DNA of 64,000 bases from Kribbella sp. NBC_01245. Lineage in GTDB: Bacteria > Actinomycetota > Actinomycetes > Propionibacteriales > Kribbellaceae. The translations under genes and the position numbers were made by a program. The first letter of the stretch is position 1; every line of letters begins with the position of its first letter. The stretch covers positions 1,426,001-1,490,000 of the forward strand of contig NZ_CP108487.1 in the NCBI RefSeq assembly GCF_036226525.1. The letters are read 5' to 3'. Below are positions 43,697 through 52,716 of the stretch, piece after piece. The notes under the pieces are model-generated. The model had not been told where the DNA came from and did no database searches. It saw nothing but the letters and a program-made list of their open reading frames with translations.

Positions 43697-45007
43697 ATGA
43701 GCGAAGCGAGTGGCGGAGAGGACTGGCGGGGCGTTGGCGTTGGCGCAAGTGCTTGGTTCGACGCGCCGTCGCTGACCGCAGGTGCGGCGCTGGTCGGCCG
43801 CATCGCCGAATTGGCAGGCGGCACCGGCCTGCCTGACGTGGATCTGCGCCCCAGCGGGGTGCGCGTGCGGATCGGCGCGAGCGGCGCTGCGGATCTCAAC
43901 GACGCTGATCTCACCGACGCGGATCTCGGCGAGGCGGACGTGGCGCTTGCGCGCGCGATCTCGCGGGCGGCTCGGGAACTCGGCTTGGCCGCCGATCCGT
44001 CGGCCCTGCAGACCGTACAGCTCGCGATCGATGCGGCTGACACGCCTTCGGTGATGTCGTTCTGGCGTACGACGCTTGCCTACGAGCCCGTCGGCGACGA
44101 CGCCCTAGTGGATCCGCTGCGACGGGATCCAGCGTTCTCGTTCCACCCCCTGGATCAGCCACGCCCACTACGCAATCGGATCCACGTCGACGTCAGCCGG
44201 GCGCCCAACGCCGTGGATGCGGTCAAGGCCACCGTCGGTCAGGAGGCGTACGGCGCCTATCAGCTCACCCTCGCCGACGCCGAAGGAAACGAGGTCGACC
44301 TAGTCCCAGGCGGTGAACTCTCGAAGGAGACCGCCGACTGGCGGACGATGTTCGGCGCGATGACCTTCTACCCAACCGCACCCCCTTCGCAGGCAAGCGA
44401 GCTCGCGACGACCGTCGCAGGTCTGGCCGACGACGCGGGCTTGCCAATGCTGGTCGACCTACGGCCAGACGGCGTCACGATCGACAGCGGAAAGGACGAG
44501 TGGGAGGACGACGAGGGCGCGGCCGAGAGCCGATTCGTGGACCTGGCCAGTCGGATCCAAACCGCAGCGCGCGAGATGGGCCTCGCCGCGGACCCAACGC
44601 GCCTCCGCTTCGTACAACTCGGCATCGACGCTCTCGACGTTCCCGCGGTACGGGCCTTCTGGACGACCGTGCTCGGCTACCAGCACGACCGACGGCCTTT
44701 CCTGGCGGACATCCACGATCCGCGCCGACTCAACCCGGTCATCATCTTCCAGCAGTTGGACCCGGCGGACGAGGAACGGCGCCGGCAGCGCAACCGCATC
44801 CGCTTCGACATCTCCGTCCCGTACGACCAGCTCGAAGCCCGCATCAACGCGGCCCTCGCCGCCGGCGGCCGGATCGTCACCGACGAGACCCCGGGCGAGC
44901 AGCGAGATCAGCACCACGAGTTGAAACGCGGCCGCCGTTGCACGCTCACCGACCCGGAAGGCAACGAGCTGGACCTCGTCTCTTCTCCCGCGAGTGGTCA
45001 CATCTGA
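43697..45007 (+). CDS. Tandem PCD-VOC repeat protein
   Basis: The 436-aa protein contains the same two-domain unit twice. Each unit is a pterin-carbinolamine-dehydratase-like segment (PDVDLRPSGVRVRIG; MLVDLRPDGVTID) followed by a VOC/glyoxalase-like segment (VQLAIDAADTPSVMSFWRTTLAYE; VQLGIDALDVPAVRAFWTTVLGYQ) that ends in DAEGNEVDLVPGG or DPEGNELDLVSS. Single units are known in Actinobacteria; here a duplication was kept. The canonical PCD active-site histidines are not obvious, so it may be a binding protein. It overlaps the convergent cyclase gene by 10 nt. Confidence 0.78.
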   Translation: MSEASGGEDWRGVGVGASAWFDAPSLTAGAALVGRIAELAGGTGLPDVDLRPSGVRVRIGASGAADLNDADLTDADLGEADVALARAISRAARELGLAADPSALQTVQLAIDAADTPSVMSFWRTTLAYEPVGDDALVDPLRRDPAFSFHPLDQPRPLRNRIHVDVSRAPNAVDAVKATVGQEAYGAYQLTLADAEGNEVDLVPGGELSKETADWRTMFGAMTFYPTAPPSQASELATTVAGLADDAGLPMLVDLRPDGVTIDSGKDEWEDDEGAAESRFVDLASRIQTAAREMGLAADPTRLRFVQLGIDALDVPAVRAFWTTVLGYQHDRRPFLADIHDPRRLNPVIIFQQLDPADEERRRQRNRIRFDISVPYDQLEARINAALAAGGRIVTDETPGEQRDQHHELKRGRRCTLTDPEGNELDLVSSPASGHI

Positions 45008-46599
45008 CCGTGACCACTCGCGGCAGGAGAAGGGTGGGGGACGGCCAGCGGGGTCGGAGTGGGGCGGCCGCGGAGGGTGGTTTGGCCGTGAGGGTGCCAG
45101 TGGGCGGCCTCGGTGGGGCTGGCCTCGGTCACGGCGGACATGGCGGCGATCAGGCGGCCGGGTACGGACTTGGCGAGTTCGGTGAGGCGGGCAGCTTCGT
45201 TGACCGGGTCGCCGATGACGGTGTACTCGTGGCGGCGTTCGTCTCCGACCGTACCGGCGACCACCACGCCCGCGGTGACGCCGATGCCGGCCGTTGCCTC
45301 GGGCAACTCCTCGGCCAAACGGCCCGCCAATGACCGCGCGGCGGCCAGACTGTTGCCTGCGGCATCGGGTAGTTCGGTGGGCGCGCCGAAAACGGCCAGT
45401 ACGGCATCACCCGCGAACTTGTTCACAAGCCCGCCATGCCGGTCGACCTCGTCCACCACGATCGCGAAGAACCGGTTCAGCAACGTCACCACTTCGGCCG
45501 GTGGACGCGTCGCGGCCAAACCGGTGGACCCGACCAGGTCGACGAAGAGCACGGCCACGAAGCGTTCCTCACCACTGAGACTGCCGACGCCGTTGAGCTG
45601 GTCTCGCGTCAATGCGTCGCGGACCACCTCCGGCCCGACGTACCGGCCGAAGAGATCGCGAATGCGCTCGCGTTCGCGCAGCCCGGCGGCCATCTGGTTG
45701 AACCCGGCCTGAAGCGAGCCGAGTTCGGTGCCGTCGAACACCGGGATGCGAACGTTCAAATCGCCGCCTCCCATCACCGTGAGAGCGTTACGCACGGAGC
45801 GGACCGGGACCACGACCGACTTCGCCGACAGCACAGTCAGCACGAAGCCGAAGATCAGCACGACCCCACCAAGCGCCAGCATGATCACCGCCAGCCGAGT
45901 CGCCGATACGTCCTTCTCGATCAGCGAAACGATTGCTGCCAGCATCAAACCGGCCACCGGTACGGCTGAACCCGCCGCCCAGAAGAAGATCGTGCGCGCC
46001 TTCAACCCGGCGGCGAGCAGGCGCTTCGGGGGCGCGGAGTCGAGCAGCGCCCGGGCCATGATCGGCCGCAGCGAGAACTCGACCAGCAGGTACGTCGCGG
46101 CGCACGTCACGATCCCACCATCGAGCGTGGTGACGAACGACCGCAGCATGCTGTCCGGATCGATCACCAGGTCCACCACAGTGAAGAAGACACTCGCCAG
46201 CAGCCAGAAGAACGCCACGATCATCGTGACCTGAAGCGGCAGCCGCAACGTCGCGACCTGATCCCGCCGGCTGGCGGGCCGGCCTTCCTGCACCCAACGG
46301 GTCGCGCGTAAGCACCGCTTGGTGGCCCAGGCGGTGCCGATGACAAGGGCGACCGCGGCGTAGCCCGCGGCGATGAGAGCGTGTGTCAGCCGCCGATCTG
46401 ACGAAGGCCCGGGCAGGACGAAGACGGCCAGGGTGAAGGCGACGGCCGCGCCGGTGAGATTCGCACCGATCAGGAAGAAGGTGAGCAGGATCTGAGCCCG
46501 GACACGCAACGTCGTCGGGCTCTGATCGGCAGGTCCAAGCAGCCACGATCCGAAGGGTCGCCGCTGCAGAACGCGGGCCGGATTCTGCTCCGCCATCAT
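44998..46599 (-). CDS. Membrane class III adenylate cyclase with HAMP domain
   Basis: A 533-aa protein. Six membrane helices occupy about residues 30-260. A HAMP linker follows (VVPVRSVRNALTVMGGGDLNVRIPV). The cyclase domain has both metal aspartates (LFVDLVGSTG, FAGDAVLAVFG), the substrate lysine in VNKFAGDA, and the Asn/Arg pair in VIGDPVNEAARL. It is therefore expected to be an active ATP cyclase resembling mycobacterial Rv1318c-type enzymes. ATG 46599 is used; ATG 46596 and TTG 46617 are alternatives. Confidence 0.9.
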   Translation of the reverse strand: MMAEQNPARVLQRRPFGSWLLGPADQSPTTLRVRAQILLTFFLIGANLTGAAVAFTLAVFVLPGPSSDRRLTHALIAAGYAAVALVIGTAWATKRCLRATRWVQEGRPASRRDQVATLRLPLQVTMIVAFFWLLASVFFTVVDLVIDPDSMLRSFVTTLDGGIVTCAATYLLVEFSLRPIMARALLDSAPPKRLLAAGLKARTIFFWAAGSAVPVAGLMLAAIVSLIEKDVSATRLAVIMLALGGVVLIFGFVLTVLSAKSVVVPVRSVRNALTVMGGGDLNVRIPVFDGTELGSLQAGFNQMAAGLRERERIRDLFGRYVGPEVVRDALTRDQLNGVGSLSGEERFVAVLFVDLVGSTGLAATRPPAEVVTLLNRFFAIVVDEVDRHGGLVNKFAGDAVLAVFGAPTELPDAAGNSLAAARSLAGRLAEELPEATAGIGVTAGVVVAGTVGDERRHEYTVIGDPVNEAARLTELAKSVPGRLIAAMSAVTEASPTEAAHWHPHGQTTLRGRPTPTPLAVPHPSPAASGHGQM

Positions 46600-46795
46600 G
46601 GCTCCAGTCTGCGGCAAAGCCGGGCACCACCGGGGTTACCGGTAGATGTAAGTAAGGACACGCTAACCCGTGACGCTGTTGCGCCGTGACGCTTTTTCGC
46701 CACTGCACCGGGCCAAACCGTGGGTAAGGTCCTCCGGACGAACACCGCAGTACTGCAGCCACACCGGACGAATAACGGCCACACCAGGAGTACCC

Positions 46796-48571
46796 GTGAC
46801 CCACGACCGCCACTCATATGCCGAACCGACCCTGGTCCGGACCCGGCATCTCGAGCTGGATCTCGAGCTCGACTTCAGCGCCAAGGTGCTGAGCGGCTCC
46901 GCAACGCACACCCTGGACTGGGCGGAGGGTCCCGCCGATCGGCTGCAACTCGATACCCGTGGTCTAACCGTGATCGCGACCGAGGGCGCACATGATGCCG
47001 ACGACTGGGAGCCGCTCGCGTTCGAGCTGGCGCCGGCCGATCCCGAGCTGGGATCGGCGCTGACCGTTCGGACGGCCGGGCATCGCAAGGTGCGGGTGCA
47101 CTACCGGACGGCGCCGACCGCGACGGGTCTGCAATGGCTCGAGCCGGAGATGACCGCGGGCGGCGTACTGCCGTTCATGTTCAGCCAGTCGCAGCACATC
47201 CACGCGCGCTCGTGGGTGCCGGTGCAGGACACCCCGGGCGTCCGGTTCAGCTACGCCGCCCACGTGACGGCGCCACCCGAGCTGATGGTGCTGATGAGCG
47301 CCGACAACGGAACCACGTCACGCCGTACGGGCTCGTATGACGTGGTCATGCCCGAGCCCATCCCGTCGTACCTGCTGGCCATCGCCGCGGGTGACCTGGT
47401 GTTCGAGGCGACCGGGCCGCGGACCGGGGTGTGGGCCGAGCCGGAGATGGCCAAGCGGGCGGCGGCCGAGTTCGCCGATACCGAGCAGATGATGCGGGTG
47501 ACGGAGGCGCTGTTCGGGCCTTACCGCTGGGGGCGGTACGACCTGCTCGTGCTGCCGCCGTCGTTCCCGTACGGCGGGATGGAGAACCCGCGGATGACGT
47601 TCGCGACGCCGACCGTGGTGATCGGGGACAAGTCGCTGGTCAGCCTGGTGGCGCACGAACTCGCGCACAGCTGGTCGGGCAATCTCGTCACGCAGGACAG
47701 CTGGGACGACATCTGGCTGAACGAGGGCTTCACGTCGTACGTCGAGAACCGGATCGTGGAAGCCGTCTATGGCACGGAGTTCGCGGTGATGGAGACGGCG
47801 ATCAAGCAGCACGCCATCGTCACCAAGCTGGAACCGCTCGACCCGGCGACGCAGGCGGTCGAGCTGCCTGGGCTCGACCATCGCAGCGAGTACCACGGGT
47901 CGACCGGGCTGGGTGCGCTGAAGGGGTCGTGGTTCCTCGCCTGGCTGGAGCAGCGGTTTGGCCGGGAGGCGTTCGACCCGTTCATTCGCGGGTACTTCGA
48001 CCGGTTCGCCTTCCGCAGTATCTCCTCGGCGGACTTCGTGGGTCATCTCGAGCGGGTGCTGCTGGCCGAGCATCCAGGCGTTGTCAGCGCGGAGGAGCTG
48101 GCCGCTTGGTTGAACGAACCTGGCATCCCGGCGTTTGCCGAACGTGCCGCGTCGGCCCGGTTCGCGGCCGTTGACGAGGCGCGGGCGAAGTGGCTCGAGG
48201 GTGGGTCATTGCCTGCGGCAACGGCCGGCTGGGCCACGCAGGAGTGGCTTCGCTTCCTGGACGCGATGCCGGACGTGCTGACCGTTGCGCAGTTGCGAGC
48301 GCTCGACCTCGAGTTCGGCTTCACCGGTACGGCGAATGGCGAGATCGCGCGGCGCTGGTACTCGATCGTGGCGGCCAGCGGCTACCAGCCGTCGTACGAC
48401 GAGATGCGCCACTTCCTGCTCCGCGTCGGCCGGATGAAGCTGGTGCTCCCGGTGTACAAGGCGCTGGTCTGCGCGGGCGCGTCCGACCTCGCTCGCGACA
48501 TCTACACCGCCGCCCGCCCCGGCTACCACCCAATCACCTCCGCCGCCGTGGAGAAGATCCTCGGCGCCTGA
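46796..48571 (+). CDS. M1-family zinc aminopeptidase (LTA4 hydrolase-like)
   Basis: GTG 46796, with AGGAG five bases upstream, starts a 591-aa enzyme. It has the exopeptidase motif YGGMENPRM, zinc site HELAH (287-291) with Glu310 in NEGFTSYVE, and a helical C-terminal domain of the leukotriene A4 hydrolase type. It removes N-terminal residues from peptides in the cytoplasm. Palindromic element copy 3 starts 13 nt after the stop codon and may terminate transcription. Confidence 0.92.
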   Translation: MTHDRHSYAEPTLVRTRHLELDLELDFSAKVLSGSATHTLDWAEGPADRLQLDTRGLTVIATEGAHDADDWEPLAFELAPADPELGSALTVRTAGHRKVRVHYRTAPTATGLQWLEPEMTAGGVLPFMFSQSQHIHARSWVPVQDTPGVRFSYAAHVTAPPELMVLMSADNGTTSRRTGSYDVVMPEPIPSYLLAIAAGDLVFEATGPRTGVWAEPEMAKRAAAEFADTEQMMRVTEALFGPYRWGRYDLLVLPPSFPYGGMENPRMTFATPTVVIGDKSLVSLVAHELAHSWSGNLVTQDSWDDIWLNEGFTSYVENRIVEAVYGTEFAVMETAIKQHAIVTKLEPLDPATQAVELPGLDHRSEYHGSTGLGALKGSWFLAWLEQRFGREAFDPFIRGYFDRFAFRSISSADFVGHLERVLLAEHPGVVSAEELAAWLNEPGIPAFAERAASARFAAVDEARAKWLEGGSLPAATAGWATQEWLRFLDAMPDVLTVAQLRALDLEFGFTGTANGEIARRWYSIVAASGYQPSYDEMRHFLLRVGRMKLVLPVYKALVCAGASDLARDIYTAARPGYHPITSAAVEKILGA

Positions 48572-48583
48572 CCTCTTATGGTT

Positions 48584-48670
48584 GCGTTCATTCGTCGCAA
48601 TCTGCCCTCACCGACCGCGGACCTGCAGTGGCCCGCCTCCTGCAGAGGGCAGATTGCGACGAATGAACGC
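48584..48670. repeat. Palindromic element, copy 3
   Basis: Perfect 26-nt arms at 48584-48609 and 48645-48670 enclose a 35-nt loop. The left arm starts GCGTTCATTCGTCGC and ends TGCCCTC. It differs from copy 1 at three arm positions, all matched on the other arm. It sits between the convergent ends of the aminopeptidase (48571) and SulP (48683) genes, where the RNA hairpin could terminate both transcripts. Confidence 0.9.
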
Positions 48671-48682
48671 TAAAGGTGGACG

Positions 48683-50839
48683 TTAGAGGTGGTTGAGAGG
48701 GGCGGTGGCGGTGGCTAGTTCTTCGTCGGCGCGGATTAGGTAGGGGTCGCGGTCGAGGACGAGGCGGGCGGCGGCTGCGCCGATGTCGAAGTAGAGGCCG
48801 ACGAGCTCGAGCCGGCCGGCGTTCTCGGCTTCGCGGACGCAGGCGAACGTGCGCAGGTTCTGCAGTTGGATCGCGACGTTCGTGACGGACAGCTTGTCCG
48901 CTGCGCTGAGGGTAATGCCGGTGACCGGGTCGATGATGTCGGGTCGTTCGGCGGCTCGACGCACGCTCGGCTCGAGGTGGCGCAACCAGCTACGCAGGGC
49001 CGGACCGTCCGGCGTGGCCTCACCCATCGCCGCAGCCGCCGCGCCGCAATGGGAGTGGCCGCACACCACGATGGAGGCGACCCCGAGCACCTGTACGGCG
49101 TACTCGATGGCAGCGTCGACGGAATTGTCGCCCGAGTCGTCGCCCGAGCGCGGCACGAGATTCCCAACGTTGCGAACGCAGAACTGGTCGCCCGGGCCGC
49201 TGGTGGTGATCATCGTCGGCACGATCCGCGAATCCGCGCAGGTGATGAACAACTGGGTCGGCCGCTGCCCATCCGCCGCCAGTCGCGCCAGCATCGGCCT
49301 GACCTGGTCCGCGGCGGTCGCCTCGAACTCGCGAATACCCAGCAGGATCGACGTACGCTGAGGGCGGGTGTCGTCCTCGCGGCGTTGAGCCGGGTCGAGG
49401 ATCTTGCCGCCACGGGCGATGTGGCCGCGACGCCAGTCCTGGATGGCCTCGTACGCCGCGTGGTCGAGGTGGTTGACCCGTACGTCGAGGCGAACCGCCG
49501 CGCCGGGTGGCACCATGCGCAGCGTGCGGATCAGGGACGAGACGCCGAGGAAGACCAGGGTGCCGCGAATGCGAATGGTCCAGACGCCGTCGTCGCCCTC
49601 GGTGGCCGTGACCGTTGCCCTGGACAACCGATACAGCACGCGCCCCAAGGCAAGCGCCAGGCCCGCGAGCACCCCCTCGGCCAGACCGAGCAACGCCACC
49701 CCGGCAGCGGTCACGACGTACACGATCAGCTCGTCGTGGCGTCGCAACGTCCGGATGTGGGCGAGTTGGACGAGCCGCAGGCCAGTCACCAGCAGCACGC
49801 CCGCGAGGGCCGCCATCGGGATCAGCTCGAGCATCGCGCCGGCGGCCAACACGAACGCGGCGATCCAGAGGCCGTGCAGGATGGCCGAGGCGCGACTGCG
49901 GGCGCCTGCCGCGACGTTCGTGGAGCTGCGCACGATCACACCCGTGACGGGCATGCCGCCGAGTGCGCCGGAGACCGCGTTGGCCGCGCCCTGGCCGATC
50001 AGCTCGCGATCGAGATTGCTGCGTTGGCCGCGATGAAGCTTGTCCACGGCAACGGCCGAGAGCAGCGACTCGACACTCGCGACCAGCGCGATCGTCAGTA
50101 CGGCGCTGACGATGTCGAGCCATGGGCCGTGGGGTAGCGCGGGCATGACCAGCGAGCGGAGCGGATCGGCCGGCAGGTCGACGCGGGTGACGCTGACCGC
50201 GAACACCGAGGCGAGCACGGTGACGGTGACGACCGCGACCAAAGGTGCCGGAATCACCTTTACTTTGGGCAGTTTCGGCCAGACCAGCAGAATCAGCACG
50301 GTCAGTAGGCCGACCAGCACCGAGGCCGGATGATGGGCGACGAGCTGGGCGGGCAGGGCGGCGAGATTCGCGAGGAGCGAACTCTCGGCCTGACCACCCA
50401 GCACCACGTGTAATTGCTGGACGGCGATGGTCACGCCGATGCCCGCGAGCATGCCGTGCACGACCGCGGGGGACAGCGACAGCGCGAGCCGCCCGATCCT
50501 CGTGATGCCGAGCAGAATCTGCAAAAGCCCTGCTGCACAAGTGATTCCGGCGGTCGCCGCCCAGCCGAACTGGGCAACCAGCGAAGCGACCACCACGGTG
50601 AGACCGGCCGCCGGACCACTGACCTGTAGCGGGGACCCTCCGAGTGCCCCCGCGACAACGCCACCGACCACGGCGGCGACCAGCCCGGCTATCAACGGCG
50701 CGCCGGACGCCGCGGCTATGCCGAGCGACAGCGGTATTGCTATCAGGAACACCACCAGCGAGGCCGGCAGGTCATGGCGAAGCACGGACCTCAAAGTGGT
50801 CCGGTCATGGGCAGGGTGAGATGACTCGGTGGTCGGCAC
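48683..50839 (-). CDS. SulP anion transporter fused to beta-carbonic anhydrase
   Basis: This 718-aa protein has three parts. A SulP permease with 10-12 helices comes first (LRHDLPASLVVFLIAIPLSLGIA, GGSPLQVSGPAAGL). A short STAS-like domain follows at about residues 415-490. The last 220 residues are a beta-class carbonic anhydrase with zinc ligands in FITCADSR and GHSHCGA. The fusion probably couples bicarbonate transport to CO2 hydration; Rv3273-type proteins have the same layout. GTG 50839 with GGAGGA is preferred over the upstream ATG 50929. The IS605-type element lies just upstream. Confidence 0.9.
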   Translation of the reverse strand: MPTTESSHPAHDRTTLRSVLRHDLPASLVVFLIAIPLSLGIAAASGAPLIAGLVAAVVGGVVAGALGGSPLQVSGPAAGLTVVVASLVAQFGWAATAGITCAAGLLQILLGITRIGRLALSLSPAVVHGMLAGIGVTIAVQQLHVVLGGQAESSLLANLAALPAQLVAHHPASVLVGLLTVLILLVWPKLPKVKVIPAPLVAVVTVTVLASVFAVSVTRVDLPADPLRSLVMPALPHGPWLDIVSAVLTIALVASVESLLSAVAVDKLHRGQRSNLDRELIGQGAANAVSGALGGMPVTGVIVRSSTNVAAGARSRASAILHGLWIAAFVLAAGAMLELIPMAALAGVLLVTGLRLVQLAHIRTLRRHDELIVYVVTAAGVALLGLAEGVLAGLALALGRVLYRLSRATVTATEGDDGVWTIRIRGTLVFLGVSSLIRTLRMVPPGAAVRLDVRVNHLDHAAYEAIQDWRRGHIARGGKILDPAQRREDDTRPQRTSILLGIREFEATAADQVRPMLARLAADGQRPTQLFITCADSRIVPTMITTSGPGDQFCVRNVGNLVPRSGDDSGDNSVDAAIEYAVQVLGVASIVVCGHSHCGAAAAAMGEATPDGPALRSWLRHLEPSVRRAAERPDIIDPVTGITLSAADKLSVTNVAIQLQNLRTFACVREAENAGRLELVGLYFDIGAAAARLVLDRDPYLIRADEELATATAPLNHL

Positions 50840-50899
50840 GGGTCCTCCGGCGTTGAGTGCTCTGGGCAGCGGAACGTCGAAACAAAGAGTGTCGATCTG

Positions 50900-51080
50900 G
50901 TCACCGAGTGTACTTGGTGATTCAGGCAACCACGAATGCAGTTGTCATGGGCAACAATTGACGTCCTCCAGGCCATAATGGACCTGGATTCCTTCCGCCC
51001 GCGTGTGCGTGCCTGGGTGGGTTCCTGCTTCAACGCGCTGTGCCGGGACCTTCGTCCTGGTCTTACCGGCGCTCTGCGAG
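50900..51080 (-). ncRNA. Possible omega RNA region at the tnpB 3' end
   Basis: TnpB nucleases use a guide RNA transcribed from the 3' end of tnpB and the element's right end. This stretch covers the last tnpB codons and the putative right end. It is marked by position only; I did not identify a specific pseudoknot or guide. Confidence 0.3.
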
Positions 51081-52201
51081 GCGTTTGGCCTGTCCGCCCG
51101 TCCGGCGGCCAGAATGTTTTTCGCTGCATTGATGTCGCGGTCGTGGACGGTCCCGCACTCGCGGCAGATCCATTCCCGGGCACTCAATGGTTTGGGGCCG
51201 TCCTTGATGCCGCATGTCGAGCAGACCTGAGAAGTCGGCTCGAACCGGCCGATCTTGCCGAAGTGCCGGCCGTGCTTGGTAGCCTTGTACTCCAGCATGT
51301 TGACAAACGCCGACCATCCGGCGTCGTGCACGGACTTCGCGAGGCGGGTCCTGCCGAGACTGGACACCGCGAGGTTTTCCACATACACCGCTTGGTTGTC
51401 GCGGATGATCTGTGTGGATGCCTTGTGATGGAAGTCCCTGCGGCGGTCGCCTACACGGGAGTGCTGCCGTGCGACTTTGATACGGGCTTTGATCCGGTTC
51501 TTCGACCCCTTGGCTTTGCGGCTGAGGTCTTTCTGGAGACGCTTGAGCTTCTTCTCAGCCCGGCGCAGGAACTTCGGAGACGAAATCTTGGTGCCGTCTG
51601 CGAGAACCGCGAAATGCGTGAGCCCGACGTCGATGCCGGTCTCGGTGTTCATCTCAGGCAGGAAGTCCGGCTCGGTCTCCACAACGAAGCTCATAAAGTA
51701 CCGGCCCGCAGCGTCCTTGATGAGCGTGACGGAAGTCGGCGCCGAGGGAAGCGGCCTGGACCACTTCACCTTGATATCGCCGACCTTGGCGATGTAGACG
51801 GTGCCATTGCCACGGACGCTGAACCCGTTAGCGGTAAGCCGGATCGACTGCCTGTTGTCCTTGCGGCTCTTGAACCGGGGCGGGGCGACCTTCGGGCCCT
51901 TGCGCTTACCGGTCACCGAGGAGAGGAAGTTGCGGTAGGCGGTGTGCAGGTCGCGAAGGGACTGGACCAGCACCACCGAGGACACCTCGCCCAGCCATGC
52001 GCGCTCTTCGGTCTGCTTGGCTGCGGTGATGACCTGCTTCTGGAGGTCGCCGTCCTTGATGTACGGCAAGTCGGCGCTGCGGGCCTCACGCCGGGCACGG
52101 AGCCCGTCGTTGAAGACCACCCGGGCACACCCGAAAGCCCTGGCCAGCGCGATGGCCTGACCAGGCTCGGGGTAGGCCCTCACGTTGTACCGAAGCTGCA
52201 C
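50945..52201 (-). CDS. tnpB: TnpB (IS605 OrfB) RNA-guided nuclease
   Basis: GTG 52201 starts a 418-aa protein with the family N-terminus VQLRYNVRAYPEPGQ. The RuvC residues are complete: Asp191 in GIDVGLTHF, Glu275 in YVENLAVSSL and Asp356 in DRDINAAKNI. The zinc ribbon has Cys327, Cys330, Cys346 and Cys349. TnpB is an RNA-guided DNA endonuclease that promotes retention of IS200/IS605 elements. Because the neighbouring tnpA is broken, this copy cannot move by itself but could still cut DNA. Confidence 0.93.
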   Translation of the reverse strand: MQLRYNVRAYPEPGQAIALARAFGCARVVFNDGLRARREARSADLPYIKDGDLQKQVITAAKQTEERAWLGEVSSVVLVQSLRDLHTAYRNFLSSVTGKRKGPKVAPPRFKSRKDNRQSIRLTANGFSVRGNGTVYIAKVGDIKVKWSRPLPSAPTSVTLIKDAAGRYFMSFVVETEPDFLPEMNTETGIDVGLTHFAVLADGTKISSPKFLRRAEKKLKRLQKDLSRKAKGSKNRIKARIKVARQHSRVGDRRRDFHHKASTQIIRDNQAVYVENLAVSSLGRTRLAKSVHDAGWSAFVNMLEYKATKHGRHFGKIGRFEPTSQVCSTCGIKDGPKPLSAREWICRECGTVHDRDINAAKNILAAGRADRPNASQSAGKTRTKVPAQRVEAGTHPGTHTRAEGIQVHYGLEDVNCCP

Positions 52202-52261
52202 ACCGAGGATCGTATTTCGCTTGGTCTTTGGACACAATTTCTCTGACAACCGACGTGGCAG

Positions 52262-52625
52262 GCATGTGGTTTCAGCAATGCACGTCCACCTGGTCTTCGT
52301 CGCGAAGTACGTCGAGGTGTCTTCACCGACGAGATGACGACGCGCTGCGATGAGATCATGCGAGAGGTCTGCCAGTCCTTCGAGGCGCAACTGTCGAGTT
52401 CAGCGGCGAAACCGATGGCGTGCACCTTCTGGTGCACCACCGCCGAAGATGTCTCTCCTGGCCGGTGGACAGCCTCAAGGGAGTCTCCGCCCGGTACATC
52501 CGCCGCTGTGGCCATGCCCTCGTACACGAGCCCCTGTGGTCACCGTCCTACTTTGCCGCATCCCGGCGGAGCGCCACTATCGATCATCCGTCAGTACTCC
52601 AGCAGCAGGGCCCAGCAGCGTCCTG
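52262..52625 (+). pseudogene. tnpA: Degenerate IS200-like transposase tnpA
   Basis: Pieces of the Y1 transposase are spread over three frames. HVHLVFVAKYVE (from 52279) is followed, after a shift, by DEMTTRCDEIMREVCQSFEAQL (from 52331). Another shift leads to VHLLVHHRRRCLSWPVDSLKGVSARYIRR (from 52417), and SIIRQYSSS carries the catalytic tyrosine in a third frame. The HUH histidine pair is also damaged (GVH instead of HVH). The gene is inactive. Confidence 0.8.
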
Positions 52626-52716
52626 GATCAGTGCGGACCGTCCGGGCTATCCCGGCCGCGTGCACCAAGAATATCGGTCAGGCGGCGCCGGTAAATAAGT
52701 TGTCGCAGGCAACTAA

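Larger units (their letters stand above)
50900..52715. mobile_element. IS605-family element with intact tnpB and broken tnpA
   Basis: Divergent tnpB (minus) and tnpA remnant (plus) give the IS605 layout. The tnpB side would be the right end: the region 50900-50946 contains an imperfect hairpin TCACCGAGTGTACTTGGTGA (50901-50920). The left end would be after tnpA, where AGTTG-TCGCAGG-CAACT (52698-52714) can form a hairpin. CAGGCAAC occurs near both ends. The exact boundaries are estimates, since IS605 elements make no target duplication. Confidence 0.7.
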
